Shown piece after piece: positions 61,767-64,000 of a stretch of DNA of 64,000 nt. Every line of letters starts with the position of its first letter. Within the stretch, counting starts at the first letter, position 1. The translations under genes and the position numbers were made by a program. The stretch is taken from positions 45,440 to 109,439 of the forward strand of contig JBCCIP010000017.1 in the NCBI GenBank assembly GCA_039111475.1, in the 5' to 3' direction. The DNA comes from JAUIET01 sp039111475 (GTDB taxonomy: Bacteria > Pseudomonadota > Gammaproteobacteria > Pseudomonadales > JAUIET01). The notes beneath the pieces were generated by a model. The model saw only the letters and a program-made list of their open reading frames with translations, was not told where the DNA came from and made no database searches.

Positions 61767-63906
61767 TGGCGCACCCCGTTCCAGTGGTGCAGAGGCACTC
61801 AGCAAAGAACTGAAAAGCGAAATTCAGGCAAGTTATTCACGCTGGCTGGCAGCGCACGAATTCAAACCGCGTTACGGCCAACGCTTGATGATAGCTACGG
61901 TTGCCAATGCTTTGGCGGCTGCCGATACCGCAATAGCAGAACATCGTTTTGGTGTTGTTGAAGCGGGCACTGGTATCGGTAAAACAGTAGCCTATACGTT
62001 GGCAGCAGCACCCATTGCACGTGAGAAGAAAAAAACTCTGGTGATATCGACGGCAACCGTGGCATTGCAGGAACAGCTAATTAACAAAGACTTGCCGGAT
62101 CTAATTGCCAGCGCTGAAATTCCCATGCGCTTTACCCTTGCCAAAGGGCGCGGACGCTATCTGTGTTTGTCCAAGCTCGACAGTATTTTGCGCAGCACTC
62201 AAGAGCAGAGCAGCATTACTGCCCTGTACCCTGACGAACTGTTCGACAGCGCACAATCTCCCGCCGTCGAGCTTTATCAGCAAATGTCTGAAGCGGTACT
62301 GCGCGGCGACTGGAGTGGTGACCGCGATGAATGGCCGGATGCTTTGGAAGACAAGGACTGGCGGCTGCTCACATCAGATCGCTCACAATGCCATAACCGA
62401 CGCTGCGCCTGGGTCAGCGACTGCAGCTTCTTCAAAGCCCGCGACGGATTGCAGGAAGTGGATTGTATTGTAACCAATCATGATCTCGTGCTGGCGGATC
62501 TTGCCTTGGGGGGTGGCGCAATTTTACCCGAACCCGAAGACTGCCTGTACGTGTTTGATGAAGCGCACCATCTGGCGGATAAAGCAGTACAACACTTTTC
62601 ATCTGCCTTGCGATCTAATGCTACGGTTCGTTGGCTGCAACAACTCAGTAAACTGGTTGATGCATTGCAAAAACAGTGGCCGGAAGCCCGCCGTGTTAAT
62701 AACAGTCTGGAGCAGTTGCTTCATTTAAGTGATTTGTTGCTGCTGAAGTTACAAATGCTACCCGATCGCTTGCAACACTTTTACGACGACATAAATCAGC
62801 AAGACGAACGCTGGAAGCGTTCGCAGCACGCTCGCTTTGACTTGGGGCAGGTACCAGACGACTTGGTGTCAATAGCCGTTGAATGTCGTGAACATAGCGA
62901 ACAAATTGCACATCATATGGCGGCGGTTAATAAAGAAATGCAGTCTGTTATGGAGGCCGAGCCTGGCCGTGAAGAAATGGAACAGTGGTTGCCTATTGTT
63001 GGCGCCGGTTTAAATCGCGCAGAATCAGCGGCTGGATTGTTTGCTTACTACGCCAGCGCTAATGAGCAAAAAGCCATTCCCCGCGCATTCTGGATCAGTC
63101 GCTTCGAGCTTGATTCAGGTGTTGATTTCGGACTGCACAGCGCACCATTGTTAGCATCAGAATATCTAGGCGACATGTTGTGGTCGCGCTGTGGGGGCGC
63201 GGTTTTAACGTCGGCAACCTTGACCGCACTTGGCCGGTTTGATCGACTCCAAATGCACTCGGGAATTCCAGCGCAGGCCAGTTTTCAGGTGGTGCCTAGC
63301 CCTTTTGATTACGCCTCGCGTGCTGTATTGCGAATTCCGCGCGAAGCGTGTAACCCCAGCAATGTTGAACAACACACAGAGCAATTGCGCAATTACATAG
63401 AAGGCCTGAACGAACCTGCCGGTGTGCTGGTGTTGTTTATGTCAAGAAAACAAATGCAGGAAGTGTATGACGAGTTGAATCCTGCTCTGCTCAGTTCGGT
63501 GTTGCTGCAAGACCAGCGCAGTAAGCAGGGCTTGCTTGATGAGCATATACGCCGGGTAGATGCCGGAGAGCGCAGCTATATCTTCGGTCTGGCGAGTTTT
63601 GCAGAAGGCGTGGATTTACCCGGTAACTATTGTCGCCATGTTGTAATTGCTAAATTACCGTTCGCGGTTCCCGATGAGCCGGTTGCCTCGGCATTGACTG
63701 AGTGGGTAGAGCAACAAGGTCGAAACGCCTTTATGGAAATCAGCGTGCCGGAAGCCGCCTTGCGTTTGGTCCAGGCGTGTGGCCGATTATTGCGAAATGA
63801 AGCCGACAGCGGCACTGTGTCATTGTTAGACAGAAGAGTGCTAGAGAAGCGATACGGCCGGGAATTGCTGGACGCCTTGCCGCCCTTCAGGCGCGAGATA
63901 GAGTAG
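61759..63906 (+). CDS. DinG/YoaA-type ATP-dependent DNA helicase
   Basis: XPD-like superfamily 2 helicase with an iron-sulfur cluster, 715 residues. Walker A GTGIGKT near 72, DEAH in VFDEAHHLADK near 268, and four candidate Fe-S cysteines (YLC near 135 and CHNRRCAWVSDC around 210-222). C-terminal motifs FGLASFAEGVDLPG and QACGRLLRNEADSG near 620-690. Start GTG 61759 with GGAG upstream overlaps the acyltransferase stop; TTG 61738 is the alternative. Unwinds R-loops or damaged forks in known homologues. Confidence 0.9.
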   Translation: MSDGAPRSSGAEALSKELKSEIQASYSRWLAAHEFKPRYGQRLMIATVANALAAADTAIAEHRFGVVEAGTGIGKTVAYTLAAAPIAREKKKTLVISTATVALQEQLINKDLPDLIASAEIPMRFTLAKGRGRYLCLSKLDSILRSTQEQSSITALYPDELFDSAQSPAVELYQQMSEAVLRGDWSGDRDEWPDALEDKDWRLLTSDRSQCHNRRCAWVSDCSFFKARDGLQEVDCIVTNHDLVLADLALGGGAILPEPEDCLYVFDEAHHLADKAVQHFSSALRSNATVRWLQQLSKLVDALQKQWPEARRVNNSLEQLLHLSDLLLLKLQMLPDRLQHFYDDINQQDERWKRSQHARFDLGQVPDDLVSIAVECREHSEQIAHHMAAVNKEMQSVMEAEPGREEMEQWLPIVGAGLNRAESAAGLFAYYASANEQKAIPRAFWISRFELDSGVDFGLHSAPLLASEYLGDMLWSRCGGAVLTSATLTALGRFDRLQMHSGIPAQASFQVVPSPFDYASRAVLRIPREACNPSNVEQHTEQLRNYIEGLNEPAGVLVLFMSRKQMQEVYDELNPALLSSVLLQDQRSKQGLLDEHIRRVDAGERSYIFGLASFAEGVDLPGNYCRHVVIAKLPFAVPDEPVASALTEWVEQQGRNAFMEISVPEAALRLVQACGRLLRNEADSGTVSLLDRRVLEKRYGRELLDALPPFRREIE

Positions 63907-64000
63907 CTTTTGCGTTACCGATTAAGGCAACGTGCTCTCTAGTCACAACATAGCTTGGAACCTGTTCTAGATACCCTCGCATAGCCCCTTTGTTTTCGAA
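63887..64000 (-). CDS. glk: Glucokinase, C-terminal fragment (cut by window edge)
   Basis: A minus-strand frame enters at 64000 and ends at a TGA at 63887-63889, 37 residues. The translation FENKGAMRGYLEQVPSYVV...VALIGNA matches the end of bacterial glucokinase (FEDKGRF...IPVYLIV...GLLGSGA in E. coli). It converges on the helicase gene, overlapping its last 20 bases. Too short for certainty; ATP-dependent glucose phosphorylation is inferred. Confidence 0.7.
   Translation of the reverse strand, partial: FENKGAMRGYLEQVPSYVVTREHVALIGNAKATLSRA

Overview
The window is a contiguous chromosomal segment of a free-living, probably marine Gammaproteobacterium of moderate GC. The evidence is the macromolecular-synthesis block (tsaD divergent from rpsU-yqeY-dnaG-rpoD), the prkA-yeaH-spoVR stress operon next to apaH, a cca-folM pair convergent with folB, mpl, and gammaproteobacterial-style tRNAs. 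Genes are densely packed, with many ATGA-type overlaps. I see no prophage, transposase, CRISPR array or classical genomic island.

Layout. 1-5.9 kb: apaH, then prkA-yeaH-spoVR. 5.9-9.6 kb: an inverted-repeat element, cca-folM, and folB-tsaD on the other strand. 9.6-14.5 kb: rpsU-yqeY-dnaG-rpoD. 14.5-15.9 kb: azlC-azlD, a palindromic element, a CAU-anticodon tRNA and a decayed second copy of that tRNA. 15.9-20.7 kb: accessory metabolism (MBL hydrolase, cytochrome P450, membrane-anchored quinone oxidoreductase-like protein, an unknown periplasmic protein, enoyl-CoA hydratase). 20.7-24.2 kb: rmlB-rmlA-rmlC-rmlD for dTDP-L-rhamnose on the minus strand. 24.5-29 kb: a repeat-rich secreted protein and a divergent lipoprotein acylase of the penicillin/AHL acylase family with a small membrane protein. 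29-34.3 kb: SDR, NRDE protein, APH-like kinase, epoxide hydrolase, acyl-CoA dehydrogenase. 34.5-39.3 kb: tRNA-Pro, two cyclic-nucleotide-binding-fold proteins, a VanY-type peptidase, an MFS-PlsC fusion and cysE. 39.7-44.7 kb: a basic unknown protein, then three pyrophosphate enzymes: soluble Ppa, membrane H+/Na+-PPase and a probable PPi-dependent phosphofructokinase. 44.8-50.5 kb: mpl, an RND exporter with an acidic insert, a Lon-N domain protein and a TraB/GumN protein. 50.5-55.6 kb: a tyrosine phosphatase whose 5' end carries a palindromic element, an aldehyde dehydrogenase, an OmpA-like protein and a DUF481 outer-membrane protein. 55.6-60.3 kb: response regulator, LysM-FecR protein and CHASE2 histidine kinase. 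60.6-64 kb: an acyltransferase, a DinG-type helicase and, at the edge, the C-terminus of a glucokinase on the minus strand.

The most unusual signal lies between genes. Several long inverted repeats (about 65-330 bp) sit in intergenic gaps (5975-6122, 10405-10469, 15617-15707, 29751-30076, 43285-43393, 50558-50712). Two of them share an internal core but have different arms, and the last appears to split a phosphatase gene after its second codon. The enzymes of the pyrophosphate cluster could together recycle PPi as an energy currency (inference).
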